From contig NW_008705566.1 in NCBI RefSeq assembly GCF_000186865.1, positions 1,915,699 to 1,979,698 on the forward strand: 64,000 nt of DNA, in the 5' to 3' direction. The notes under the pieces are model-generated. The model saw nothing but the letters and a program-made list of their open reading frames with translations. It had not been told where the DNA came from and made no database searches. Of this stretch, positions 46,113 to 56,117 are shown one piece after another. The stretch comes from Aureococcus anophagefferens (lineage: Eukaryota > Sar > Pelagophyceae > Pelagomonadales > Pelagomonadaceae). A program made the translations under genes and the position numbers. Positions within the stretch are counted from its first letter, which is position 1; each line of letters opens with the position of its first letter.

Positions 46113-47270
46113 TTACGACGCCAGGCGCGAGACGTCCTCGTAGTCGACGCCGCGCCGCGCGAGGCCCCGGCGCGGGCCCGACTCGACCTCGACGGCGACG
46201 CTGAAGTCGTCGACGTCGATGGCGACGAGCGTGGCGACGAGGCCCCGGCCGACGCCGTTGAGGATCTTGACGCGCTTGCCGACGGCGGGGATGACGGTCT
46301 CGAGGTCGTCCTGGTCGAGCTGGAGCTCGTCGCCGCTGTCGTTCATGCGGACCACGGCGACGAAGTCGTCCACGAGACGCAGCACGGTGCCCTTCTTCTT
46401 GTAGTAGGCGCCGTCGGCGACCTTGCGGTTCACGCACTTGACGACGATGTCCGCGTGGAGCCAGTGGTCGAGCTTCGGCTCGTCCGGCGGCGTTTTCGAC
46501 GATTGGCCTTGCATGAGCTCGTCGAGCATCGACGGCTTCTTGGCCGCCGCCGCGGGCGCGGCCTCCTCGGGCGAGTCGCCGCGGAAGGCCGCGGCGCGCG
46601 CGTTCGGCCGCGCGCCCGACGCGCCGCCGCGCACGAAGCCGCTCGGCGCGGCCTGGACGTCGACGCGGACGACGTCGCCCGCGGACCGCTCGGACATGTC
46701 GCCCGCCTCGGGCGCGGCGTCGCCGCCGCCGCCGGCCTTGACGCGTCTTTTAATCTCGAGGCGCTGGCGCTCCTCGTCGTCCATGTCGTGCTTGCGCTTC
46801 TTCGCCAGCGCCGCCTGGCGCGCGAGCGCCGCGGGGTCGCGGTCGATCCACGCGACGAACCAGCCCTTTTCGGTCTCGTCGACGAGCGCCTGGCCGCTCT
46901 TGCCCAGATACTTGACGAAGTTCGTCAGCGTCTCCCACTTGGTCGCGTTCATGTGGACGTGGTGCTTGTCGGCGATGTACTCCTGGTAGACGACGTTCGC
47001 GTGCACGCGCTTGGTGCCGTGGCGCCGGCTCAGCGTCTCGACGTAGTTCGCCTCGAACTCCGTGGAGTAGTTGTGCATGACGGCGTTGGGGTTCTCGGCG
47101 AAGATGCGCATCTGCCGCAGGTGGCCGTCGGACGTCTGGTGGCACTTGAAGCCGTTCTCGTCGCGGCACGCCTTCTGGCACATCTCGCAGTACCAGCGCA
47201 GCTTCGTGAGGCCCTTGGCCTTGATGCGGTTGCTGATGGCCTTGGGGCTGAAGAAATCGTGCTTCGGCAT
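46113..47270 (-). CDS. KIN17: DNA/RNA-binding protein KIN17
   Basis: 385 residues starting MPKHDFFSPKAISNRIKAKG, identical in style to KIN17 starts. Residues 26-51 are the C2H2 finger (RWYCEMCQKACRDENGFKCH then TSDGH). The winged-helix domain follows (HANVVYQEYIADKHHVHMNA, WETLTNFVKYLG), and a C-terminal SH3-like tandem/KOW domain (GTVLRLVDDFVAVVRMNDSG; VKILNGVGRGLVATLVAIDV). KIN17 acts in DNA-damage response, replication and splicing in the nucleus. The middle is shortened and Ala-rich relative to human. The 3' end lies 12 bp from the channel gene, so their transcripts overlap. Confidence 0.94.
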   Translation of the reverse strand: MPKHDFFSPKAISNRIKAKGLTKLRWYCEMCQKACRDENGFKCHQTSDGHLRQMRIFAENPNAVMHNYSTEFEANYVETLSRRHGTKRVHANVVYQEYIADKHHVHMNATKWETLTNFVKYLGKSGQALVDETEKGWFVAWIDRDPAALARQAALAKKRKHDMDDEERQRLEIKRRVKAGGGGDAAPEAGDMSERSAGDVVRVDVQAAPSGFVRGGASGARPNARAAAFRGDSPEEAAPAAAAKKPSMLDELMQGQSSKTPPDEPKLDHWLHADIVVKCVNRKVADGAYYKKKGTVLRLVDDFVAVVRMNDSGDELQLDQDDLETVIPAVGKRVKILNGVGRGLVATLVAIDVDDFSVAVEVESGPRRGLARRGVDYEDVSRLAS

Positions 47271-47460
47271 GCTTTCTGTGTGTGTGTTGTGTGTGTGGTC
47301 GCCGGTGCGCGCGCGCGCGACGCGACGCTCCCGTGGGCGCCGAGCTCGGCCGTCCGTTCTTCAGCACCAACCCCAACTCTGGGTTCAAATCGGCCGGAGC
47401 TTGATGATGAGGTCCAAATTTTACCATTGGACGACGCGCTGCCCCGATCGACCACCAACG

Positions 47461-47948
47461 ATGTTGTAGCCTTGTTGTTTCGCCTCGTCTCCCTCGCGGG
47501 CACCGCCGCCGCCTTCGGGTCGTACTCGTCGACGTCCTGCGACACGACGGGCGGCGCGTCGTCCTGCCCCTGCGTCGGCAAGTCCGCCGACGAAGTGACG
47601 GAGGGCACGTGGATGGAGGACGCGCCCCTGATCGGTGACTACCGCGGCGCCTGGGACGGCGATTTTGATTATTGCTCCGGGGGCGGCGACTCCCAGCGTC
47701 CTGCGGCCGTGACGATTTTCGAGAGACTTTGACAAATCCACGAAAAATCGTCACCGACGCGTTCGGTAGGCGACTCCTTCGGCGCGGACTGGTGCGCCGA
47801 CGACTGGTGCTACGTCGACCCGGACGACTGCGACAAGGACACGTACCCGTCGACGTACTTCAACGAGACCGCCTACTTCGCCTACGGCACCTGCGACACG
47901 ACCTTCTGCGGCAACGACTGGGTCGGCCAGGGCGTCGAGTGCGACTAG
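47461..47948 (+). CDS. Small Cys-rich secreted protein with WCYVD motif; 5' end unresolved
   Basis: A hydrophobic leader (VVALLFRLVSLAGTAAAFG) and Cys-rich body (SYSSTSCDTTGG, CPCVGKS) in exon 1 join through a family-B introner (47686-47769) to WCADDWCYVDPDDCDK, STYF and FAYGTCDTTFCG, ending at 47946-47948. The WCYVDP...C...S.YF...Y.TC pattern is a small extracellular module common in stramenopiles and dinoflagellates. No in-frame ATG exists before the leader: the nearest ATG (47461) is one base out of frame and meets TAG at once. A 5' intron, an indel error or an alternative start could explain this. Coordinates of the start are therefore a guess. Confidence 0.6.
47694..47769 (+). mobile_element. 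Introner element family B, copy 3, with perfect 8-bp target duplication
   Basis: GCGACTCC at 47686-47693 is repeated at 47770-47777. The 76-bp element begins CAGCGTCCTGCGG and ends TTCGGTAG; near both ends an inverted GTGACGAT/ATCGTCAC pair is visible. The intron is 47686-47769, GC-AG. Confidence 0.95.
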
Positions 47949-48583
47949 GGAGCCTCGTCTCCCCGCCCTCTCCTCCTTCCCCGCGAACCGCGCGCCTCGC
48001 CTTGCCCGCCCCTTCTTCTCAGGCTGGATGTACCGCCCCTCTTTTTGCTCTCTCGGCCCGCCCTGGCCACGTAATTGACTTCATAATTGGCCGCGTGTGC
48101 AAGATGCACCCGGCGTTGCACTGCACTTTCGCCCCACCGTGACTTTTGTGAGCCGCACAGCTCAGGAGGCCGGCAGTGAACCACCCCACGACACCAAGCA
48201 CCACTACCCTACCCACCCTGAGTCGCGACTTGCTCAAAATGAGTGGTCAAAACAGCTGCAACATGGGATCAACGAAGCCTGTGAACCACCCGTTCTGGCC
48301 GATCGGCAGCTGGAGGGCTGCTCGGCCATGACCTCCACACGGTCGAAATTTATGATCGAGCGTCAAAACCACCAGTTTGCTCAAGCTCGAGATCAAAACT
48401 GGTCGATAGAGCCAAAACAAGCATATTTCCGGTGGATTCGAGTGGTCTCCAGCGGCCCCAGGGGTACCACCCCCACCACCACCACCACTACCTCACCCCA
48501 TTCTCAGAGCACTCATCTCAGATCAGCATGACAGTGGTTAAGGTTGTTGCATACCTCTTGGCACAGCTGACAAAACCTTCGGG
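47949..48583. other. Intergenic, 635 bp, AT-richer, with CCA repeats
   Basis: Composition is clearly less GC-rich than the genes. A (CCA/ACC)n tract is near 48466-48492. There is no gene, tRNA or hairpin I can support. It contains the 5' flank of the Rieske gene and 3' flank of the small Cys-rich gene. Confidence 0.6.
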
Positions 48584-50405
48584 ATGATTATGGCGCCATT
48601 TTCCAAAGCTATTGCGGCTCTCGTCGCAACAACCTGGGCGTGGAGCCCTGCGCGGCGCGTCCCGCGCCTGCGTCTGCGCGCTGCCGCCGTCGAGGCGCCG
48701 ACGCCATCGGACGCGGCGTTCCTCGATGAACCGCACAAGGAGAGCATCGAGTGGCAGGACACGTGATGCGCAGCGTCCTGCGGCCTTGACGATGTTCGAG
48801 AGCTTTTGACCGGGGAAGCGACGACGAATCGTCACCGGCGCACTCGGTAGGTGGTACGCGGTCTGCTTCAGCGCCGAGCTCTCGTCCAAAAAACCCTTCA
48901 AGGCGTCGCTCTTCGAGACGCCCCTGGTGCTCTTCCGCGACGCCTTCGACGGCGGCGCGCGGTGCCTCGCGGACGAGTGCCCGCACCGCCTCGCGCCGCT
49001 CTCGGAGGGCCGGCTCGTCGACGCCGACGGGACGACGCGCGTCGAGTGCTCGTACCACGGCTGGCAGTTCGAGGGCAGGTGCGGCTCGTGCGCGCTCCTG
49101 CCGCAGCTCGACGAGGCGGCCCTCGCGGAGCGCAAGTACGAGAACTGGGGCGCGCGCTACGGCGCGCGGATGCACGCCGTCGCCGAGCGCCAGGGCATCG
49201 TCTTCGTCTGGCTCCGGGCCGGCGCGGCGCCGTCGTCGGAGCCGCCCGTCGTGCCCAACTTCGAGGAGGCGGGGTGGATCTACGAGCAGGACTACGCGCG
49301 CGACCTGCCCTACGACTACACGACCTTGGTCGAGAACGTCATCGACCCGAGCCACGTGCCCGTGTCCCACCACGGCACGTCGCAGGGGGACCGCGCGCTC
49401 GCGCGGCCCCTGCCGCTCACGGTCAAGGACCGCGGCTCCGGCGGGTCCGTCGCGGCGGCGCTGAGCCTCGCGGGCGAGGTCACGGTGCCGCTCCACGGGT
49501 CGTCGCGACTGGGCTTCGCGCGGACGACGGCGACGCAGACGGTGCGGTTCGAGGCGCCGAGCCGCCTGAGCTACGAGTTCGAGCTCCCGGGCGGGAAGCG
49601 CGCCATCGCGCTCTTCTACGCCGTGCCCGTCGCGCGGGGCAAGAGCCGCGTGCTCGTGCGCCGGGGCCGCGACTTCAACACGGAGGCCAAGATGACGCGC
49701 GCGGCGCTCGTCGCCAAGCACCTCGAGAACAACGTCGTCTTCGACCAGGACCTGGCCTTCCTCCGGGGCCAGGAGGAGCGGCTCCAGGCCTACAAGGCCG
49801 ACGGCCACGGCGGCGCGTGGCGCGACGAGTACGTCGTGCCGTCCAGCGCGGACCGCTTCGTCGTCAACTACCGGAAGAAGCTCGACGGCCTCGCGGCGAC
49901 GATGCCCTGGCGCACGGCGCCGGCGCCGCTGGCGCCCCTGCCCCGGCGCGAGCTCCTGGACCGCTACGAGCAGCACACCAAGGGCTGCGCGGTCTGCTCG
50001 TCGGCGCTCGCGGAGACGCGCGCGCTCGCCAAGGCCGCGCGCGGCGCGCGCAACGTCGCGGCCTTCGCCTTGCTCTGCCGCGCGGCGGCGGCGGGGCCCG
50101 CGGCGCCCTTCTCCCTCGCCGTCTCCGCGGCGGCCGCCGCCTTCGGCGGCGCGCTCCTCCGGAGCGACGTCGTCGGCCCGACCGTCGCCGCGGCGCCGAA
50201 CGCGCTCGCGGCGCCGCCCCTCGTCTTCGCCGCGCTCCACCTCGTCGCGGCGGCGGCGGGGCTCCCGCGCGTCGCGGGCGCGCTCGCGACCGCGTCCGCC
50301 GCGGCGCTCGCGGCGACCGCGGCGCTCGCGGCGCGCAAATTCGCCGCGCTCGAGGCCCGCTTCATCTACACCGAGGAGGCCAAGGCCCTCCAGCACGCGC
50401 CCTAG
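48584..50405 (+). CDS. PAO/TIC55-type Rieske non-haem iron oxygenase, plastid-targeted
   Basis: Exons 48584-48762 and 48851-50405 give 577 residues. The N terminus (MIMAPFSKAIAALVATTWAW then SPARR) looks like a heterokont plastid presequence with Trp at the cleavage site. The Rieske [2Fe-2S] ligands are CPHRLAPLSEG (about 103) and CSYHGWQFEGRCG (about 125). The mononuclear iron site is NVIDPSHVPVSHHG (about 221). Near residue 438 a CAVC (in HTKGCAVCSSAL) is the CxxC typical of the PAO/PTC52/TIC55 group, followed by two membrane helices. Relatives oxidise chlorophyll catabolites or carotenoid and protochlorophyllide-type substrates at plastid membranes. The exact substrate is unknown. The single intron is a family-B introner. 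Confidence 0.9.
48771..48850 (+). mobile_element. Introner element family B, copy 4
   Basis: GTGATGCG (48763-48770) and GTGGTACG (48851-48858) are target copies matching at 6 of 8. The 80-bp element begins CAGCGTCCTGCGG and ends CTCGGTAG. The intron 48763-48850 is GT-AG and 88 bp, the same length as copy 1; it joins EWQDT to WYAVCFSAE. Confidence 0.92.
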
Positions 50406-50483
50406 CCCCGCGTTCTTTTTGTACATAGTGTGTTCTTTTTACGAAGCGAGGCGAGTTACGAAGAAGCGCGAAGAGAAAGCCGG

Positions 50484-51416
50484 CTAGTGCGCGAAGCGGC
50501 AGGAGGTACCGCGCGTGCACTCGCCCTTCTGGAAGGCGTAGCAAACCCCGGCCTTGGCGCCGCCCTTGCCCTTGCCCTTGCCCTTGCCGCCGCCGCGGCC
50601 GCGGCCCTTGCCGCCGCCGCCGCGGCCGCCGCCGGCCGAGTGCTCGAACTTGCACGAGTCGCCGCGCGTGCACTCGCCGCGCTGGAAGGCGTAGCAGACG
50701 CCGAAGCCGCCCTTGCCGCGGCCGCCGCCGGCGCCGCGGCCGCCGCCGGAGGCGCCGCCGTGGTCGAACTTGCACGAGTCGCCGCGCGTGCACTCGCCGC
50801 GCTGGAACGCGTAGCACACGTTCGACCGCTCGCCGCCCTTGCCGCCCTTGCCGCCGCCCTTCTTGGCCGCGCGGCACTCCTTGCAGCGCACGGGCGTCCC
50901 GTCGAAGCCCTTCTCCTTGAAGAACTCCTGCTCGCCGGCCGTGAAGACGAACTTGGCCGAGCAGTCGCGGCACGCGACGACGACGTCGCCCTCCTCGCAC
51001 GCCGGGTCCTCCTCCTCCTCCTCCTCGCTGTCGGCGGCGTCTTCGGCGGCGCCGGCGGCGTCTTCGGCGGCGTCGGCGATGGCGGCGGCTTCTTTGGCCT
51101 CGGCGGCGTCATCCTCGTCGTCCTCGTCGTCCTCGTCGTCCTCGTCGTCCTCGTTGTCTTCCTCTTCAGCGCTCTCGTCGGCGTCCTCGCCTGCAACGCT
51201 GTCGTCGTCGGCGACGAAGCCCTCGTCGGCGACGTCGTCCTCGTCTTCAGCGGGCGCCCGTGCAGGCTCTGCTGCAGGTGCAGGCGCAGCCAGCTCCTCC
51301 TCGCTGTCCGACAGCACTTCGAGCGGCTTCTCCAGCACTTCGAGCTTCGGCGCTGGCTTCTCGATCTTCTGGCGCTTCACATTCGTGACCTTTTGCATCT
51401 TCTTCTGTTTCACCAT
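50484..51416 (-). CDS. Zinc-ribbon plus three CCCH-finger nucleic-acid-binding protein
   Basis: 310 residues. A basic start (MVKQKKMQKVTNVKRQK) is followed by about 90 residues of Glu/Asp with DED repeats. Then a zinc ribbon (VACRDCSAKFVFTAGEQEFF then RCKECRAAK; the CxDCxxxFxFTxGEQxF pattern) and three near-identical CCCH fingers (CYAFQRGECTRGDSCKFDH, at about 204, 247 and 290) separated by Gly/Lys/Arg linkers. CCCH fingers of this CYxFQxGxCxxGxxCxFxH type bind single-stranded RNA or act in mRNA processing. The near identity of the three fingers points to recent duplication. The DNA of the acidic part is a GTCCTC-like microsatellite. Confidence 0.88.
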   Translation of the reverse strand: MVKQKKMQKVTNVKRQKIEKPAPKLEVLEKPLEVLSDSEEELAAPAPAAEPARAPAEDEDDVADEGFVADDDSVAGEDADESAEEEDNEDDEDDEDDEDDEDDAAEAKEAAAIADAAEDAAGAAEDAADSEEEEEEDPACEEGDVVVACRDCSAKFVFTAGEQEFFKEKGFDGTPVRCKECRAAKKGGGKGGKGGERSNVCYAFQRGECTRGDSCKFDHGGASGGGRGAGGGRGKGGFGVCYAFQRGECTRGDSCKFEHSAGGGRGGGGKGRGRGGGKGKGKGKGGAKAGVCYAFQKGECTRGTSCRFAH

Positions 51417-51838
51417 GGTTTGGCAATGGCAGCGGCGATGAGGCAGTCCAGGCTTGACAATGGATTGTCGCCCGAAAAAACTTCGGGTCGTTGCAACTTG
51501 CAGCCTTGTTGCAGTCCTCAAGTGGTCGACGACTCGCCCGCGCCCGCCGCATAGCCGTGCGCTCGACGATAGGAGCGCGTGCATCATCAGATGCTCGCTC
51601 GAAAGAGCCCAGGGCGCGCGTCGCGCGACGCCGGCGGCCGCGCGACCGACTCGGAGCGGCCGTGGCCGCGCTCGCGGCCGCAACCGCGACGCATCATACA
51701 CGAGCCGCCGAACAACGAGCGCACGCCGCACCACGCGCTACCCCAGAGCACGAGAGAGAGAGAGAGCGTTCGAGAGAAACTAGGCTCGGCCGCGCGCGCG
51801 CCTCGGCGCGCGACCTCGGGTCGGCGGGGTCGGGATGC
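51417..51838. other. Intergenic, 422 bp
   Basis: Upstream of the CCCH gene and 3' flank of the eL6 gene. A GAGAGAGAGAGAG tract is near 51755. No gene is seen. Confidence 0.6.
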
Positions 51839-52426
51839 CTAGAAGATCATCTCGTGGGGCTTCATGCCCTTGGTGAGCGTGAACAGGGCGCCCAGGTAGG
51901 CCTTGAGCATGGGCGTCTTGTCGACGGCCTTGACGAGCGCGGCGTCGAGCGTCGCCTGGTCCTTCTTCCGCTCGTCCGACAGCTCGGGCGCGGGCGCGGC
52001 GGCGTCGGCGGCGAAGAAGTCGCCCTCGGCGTCCTTCTTGGCCTTGGGCGCCGGCGCGCGCTTGAAGTAGGCGTCGTTCAGCTTCGCGTCGACCTTGACG
52101 CCCGCCATGTCGACCTTGGTCGACGTCGCGATGACGTAGGCCGGGTTCACGCGCTTGATGGGCACGCCGTTGACGGAGAAGGGGCCGGAGACGAGGAGGA
52201 GGCCGCTGTCGAGGGCCTTGAGCAGCACGACGCGCTTGCCGCGGAAGCGGCCCGCGAGGAGGATGAGCACCGCGCCGGGCTGGAGGCTCGCGCGGAGCTT
52301 CGCCGGCTTCTGCGCGTGGGGCGCGCCCTTCTTCGCGACGACGTCGTAGGCCGGGTAGAACCGGGCCTCGCGGGCCTCGCCCTTGGCGCGGGCACCCTTC
52401 TTGGCGGCTTTCTTCGCGGGCGCCAT
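51839..52426 (-). CDS. RPL6: 60S ribosomal protein eL6
   Basis: 195 residues from [17 protein letters not shown]. The conserved block is [60 protein letters not shown], and the C-terminal [19 protein letters not shown], all diagnostic of eL6. Length is typical of fungal and algal versions. It is a structural component of the large ribosomal subunit. The ATG at 52426 was chosen because the open frame upstream lacks eL6 homology. Confidence 0.95.
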   Translation of the reverse strand: MAPAKKAAKKGARAKGEAREARFYPAYDVVAKKGAPHAQKPAKLRASLQPGAVLILLAGRFRGKRVVLLKALDSGLLLVSGPFSVNGVPIKRVNPAYVIATSTKVDMAGVKVDAKLNDAYFKRAPAPKAKKDAEGDFFAADAAAPAPELSDERKKDQATLDAALVKAVDKTPMLKAYLGALFTLTKGMKPHEMIF

Positions 52427-52935
52427 CGGAGACCTACGGATCGGGAGCGGATCGGGTCGGCCGCCGCGGTAATTGTGTTCCCCGTCTTCGCGCGACGTCT
52501 TCAGCTCCAGACTCTCTGCGCGCGGCGGCCCCAGCAGCGTGCGGCGGGGCCCGGCGGTCAGTCGTACGGCGACGGGCGGCGCCGCGGCGCCGCGCGTCGT
52601 CTCGCAGAGCGCGACGAGCAGCTCGCCTCGCTGAAAACGGCGAGGCGGCGGCGGCGTCGTCTCCGCTGCCGTAAGTCTGATCTCCGCACCACCGCCGCGC
52701 CGCGAACGTCGACTCTCTCCCGTGAACCCGCGCGCTTCATAGGACGCAGTCGCCATACTCGATCGACAAGCGGCGAGCAGAGCTGAGGCCGTCGCCGACT
52801 TGTCAATCCCGCCGGGGGTCGTCAATCTTTTGTCCGCTAGGATTTACGGAGAGCCTCTGGGCAGGCTCGGCTCTCCCGGCACCTCGTGTTGGACGGCGCC
52901 GGCGACGCGAGCTCTCGACCGCGGCGCTCGGCAGC
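52427..52935. other. Divergent intergenic region, 509 bp
   Basis: Shared upstream region of eL6 (minus) and V-ATPase subunit A (plus). No TATA-like box or repeat stands out; 5' UTR introns cannot be excluded. Confidence 0.5.
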
Positions 52936-54068
52936 ATGGCCGACTGGGACGACGTGAAAGAGTCGGACTATGGCTACATCCACCGCGTGTCCGGCCCGCT
53001 CGTCATCGCTGAAAAAATGAGCGGCGCGGCCATGCGCGCACGCAGCGCAACACCATCTCTTTCGCCGCGAGAAACGCGCGGTACCATTCACCCCGCGTCG
53101 CTCTTAGGTACGAGCTCGTGCGCGTGGGCTACATGAAGCTGGTCGGGGAGATCATCAAGCTCGAGGGCGACACGGCGTCGCTCCAGGTCTACGAGGACAC
53201 GAGTGGCCTCTGCGTCGGCGACCCCGTGCTGCGGACGCGGAAGCCCCTGAGCGTGGGCCTGGGCCCGGGCATCATGGGCGAGATCTTCGACGGCATCCAG
53301 CGGCCCCTGGAGACCATCGGGTCGAAGACGGGCGACGTCTTCATCCCGCGCGGCGTCGACGTGCCGCCGCTCAACGAGAGCAAGCTCTGGGAGTTCACGC
53401 CGTCCAAGGCCTTCCGCGAGGGGAGCCTCATCACGGGCGGCGACATCTTCGGCTCCGTCTACGAGAACGAGCTCGTCACGTCCCACAAGATCATGTGCCC
53501 GCCGAACGTCTACGGCAAGGTCGTCAAGGTCTACGGCGACAGCGCCGACGGCAAGGATTCCTACAGTATCAGCGACACGGTGCTCGAGGTCTACAACGAG
53601 CACACGCACCAGACCCACGAGCTGAAGTTGGCCCACTTCTGGCCCGTGCGCCGCGCGCGGCCCATCGTGCAGAAGATGCCGGGCAACCAGGCCCTGACGA
53701 CGGGCCTCCGCGTCGTCGACGCGATCTTCCCGTCGGTGCTCGGCGGCACGTGCGCGGTGCCCGGCGCCTTCGGCTGCGGCAAGACGGTCATCTCCCAGTC
53801 CATCTCCAAGTTCTCCAACAGCGACGCGGTCATCTACGTCGGCTGCGGCGAGCGGGGCAACGAGATGGCGGAGGTGCTGTGCGACTTCCCGGAGCTCACG
53901 ACGACGATCGACGGCAAGGAGGTGGGCATCATGAAGCGCACGGCCCTGGTCGCGAACACGTCGAACATGCCCGTGGCCGCGCGCGAGGCGTCGATCTACA
54001 CGGGCATCACGCTAGCCGAGTACTTCCGCGACATGGGCATGAACGTGTCGATGATGGCCGACTCGACG

Positions 54069-54100
<32 letters not shown>

Positions 54101-54866
54101 GGGGCGCCTCGGCGAGATGCCCGCGGACTCGGGCTACCCCGCGTACCTCGGCGCGCGCCTGGCCGCGTTCTACGAGCGCGCGGGCCGCGCGGAGTGCCTC
54201 GGGTCGCCGCGCCGCGAGGGCACGGTGACGGTCATCGGCGCCGTGTCGCCGCCGGGCGGCGACTTCAGCGACCCCGTGACCGCGGCGACGCTGTCCATCG
54301 TCCAGGTCTTCTGGGGTCTGGACAAGAAGCTCGCCCAGCGCAAGCACTTCCCGTCGCTCAACTGGCTCATCTCCTACACCAAGTACATGCGCGTTTTGGA
54401 GCCCTTCTTCAACGACTTCGACGCGTCCTACGGCGCGACGCGGAACCGCGCGCGCGAGATCCTCCAGCAGGAGGACTCGCTCTCCGAGATCGTCCAGCTC
54501 GTCGGCAAGGAGTCGCTCTCGGAGGACCAGAAGGTCGTCATGGAGGTCGCGAAGATCATCCGCGAGGACTTTCTCCAGCAGAACGCCTTCACGGACTACG
54601 ACTTCACGTGCCCGCTGACGAAATCCGTGGGCATGCTCAAGTGCATCATCGCCTTCTACGACCACTGCCAGAAGGCCATCGCCGACTCGCCGCCCGACGC
54701 CAAGGTCACCTGGGCCATGATCAAGACCGCCCAGGCGGCCATCATCCAGAAGGTCGTCGACACGAAGTTCGTCGACCCCAAGGACCCCGACGACAAGATC
54801 TCCGCCTTCTACGACGCCCTCGTCGCGGAGATCGACTCCGCGTTCCAGACCATGCTCGACGTCTAG
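52936..54866 (+). CDS. ATP6V1A: V-type H+-ATPase catalytic subunit A
   Basis: Exons 52936-53033 and 53108-54866 give 618 residues, the expected size. The intron (53034-53107, 74 bp) has GC-AG ends; it splits the Met codon of SGAAM-YELVRVG, a block conserved in all V-ATPase A subunits, so the junction is firm. Further motifs: [16 protein letters not shown], the P-loop [12 protein letters not shown] (about 251), [10 protein letters not shown], and [20 protein letters not shown]. It hydrolyses ATP in the V1 head to pump protons into vacuoles and endosomes. This intron is not an introner: no target duplication or family sequence. Confidence 0.97.
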
Positions 54867-54893
54867 GGTCGGGCCCTTTGGGCCGCGCTACGG

Positions 54894-54974
54894 CCGGCCG
54901 CGGCCCCGCCTTCCGGTAAACAGTGCACTACGACGCTCCGAGTTTGGGCTCCGGCCGCGGCCCCGCCTTCCGGT
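54894..54974 (+). repeat. 24-bp direct repeat pair in the intergenic region
   Basis: CCGGCCGCGGCCCCGCCTTC plus CGGT occurs at 54894-54917 and 54951-54974, in the 3' flank shared by two convergent genes. Function is unknown; perhaps a 3'-end signal or a slip duplication. Confidence 0.85.
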
Positions 54975-54989
54975 TTCACACACTCCATT

Positions 54990-56017
54990 TTAGACGGGCG
55001 CCACGAACGGCGCGAAGCCCCACCGCCGCTTGAGGTCGCCGATGCTCACCCTGCCCGCGGCGGCGGCGCCGTCGGCCGCAGCACGCGCGCCCGACGCGAC
55101 GCGGTCCGCCGCGTCGACGGCGCCGATGTAGCGCGGGTCCACCTTCTCGGAGCGGGGCTGCCAGCGCACGTCCGCCGACAGCCGCACTCGGTCCGTGAGG
55201 TTCGCCGTCGACATGTGCAACAGCCCGAGCCCGAAGACGACGGCGTCGCCCGCTTCGTAGGTCGCGCAGGCGCGCCACGTGGCGTCGGGCGCGAAGCGGG
55301 CCGAAATCTCCAACGGGTCCTCCGTGAACCAGCCCGAGCCCTGCAAGCCGTCGCGCTCGACGTCCATGGCGCCGTAGGTCGCGTGGAGTTTCCGGAAGGG
55401 GCCGTTCGGGTCGTGCGATCCTTCGAGCATGGCGAGGCCGCCGAGGTCGAGCGGCGTTTCGTCGCCGAGGGGGATCCAGCAGGTCATCAGCCTTTCGGTC
55501 CCGCGTCCCATGTAGACCCGATCGAGGTGGCACCCCGTAGCGACGCCGCGCGGCACCCCGCGGAGCCATTTGTAGTCGAGCGTCAGCGCCGACTCGCCAA
55601 AGAACCGCTCGAAAAAGCGCGCCGCCCGCGGCGCCGCGAGCACGCGCAGCATGGCGTCGCTGTGCGTGAGCTCGTTGCGGCCCTCGGTGAAGGGGACGCA
55701 GCCCGCGCCGCAGCCGGGCAGCAGCGTGTCGCTCGTCGGCTCGACGACGTCGCCGCGCGCGTCGTAGGCGCGCAGCACCGTGCGCCGCGCGGCGAGCACG
55801 TCGTCCCTCGGGATGAGGCCCCGGAGCACGACGAAGCCGTCGGTGGCCAGCTTGCGGCGCGCCTCCTCGAGGAAGGCGTCGGACTCGACGTCGCTTGCGT
55901 CCACTGGTGCTGCGGGAAGGATGCGCACGACGCCGGCGGCGGCGGGTGCTGCATCGAAGACGGCGGCGCGCGCGCCCAGCCGCAGCGGAGGCTGCCCATC
56001 AGCTTCGACGTGCCCAT
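54990..56017 (-). CDS. Phytanoyl-CoA dioxygenase (PhyH)-like Fe(II)/2-oxoglutarate oxygenase
   Basis: The catalytic part is clear: DGFVVLRGLIPRDDVLAARR, then the HxD of ATGCHLDRVYMGRG, WIPLGDETPLDLGGLAMLEG, and the distal His with Arg in LLHMSTANLTDRVRLSADVR. PhyH enzymes hydroxylate lipids, sterols or amino acids. The N terminus is uncertain because the coding frame has no in-frame ATG. A start at 56017 (MGTSKLM) plus a GC-AG intron at 55995-55910 gives an in-frame 313-residue protein, but this is a model. Divergent with the methyltransferase, 100 bp apart. Seems one of several PhyH genes expected in this lineage. Confidence 0.78.
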
Positions 56018-56117
56018 GCGACAGCGGGGCAGCCTTCTCGCTCGAGTCTCGAATGCCATGCTCGGCGACTGCAAGGAGACCATCAATGTGAACCTCAAAA
56101 ACGATGTAGACGAAACG

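Noticed and set aside
48466..48492. CCA/ACC repeats as a coding low-complexity tract
   Set aside because: No supported ORF; a simple microsatellite in intergenic DNA.
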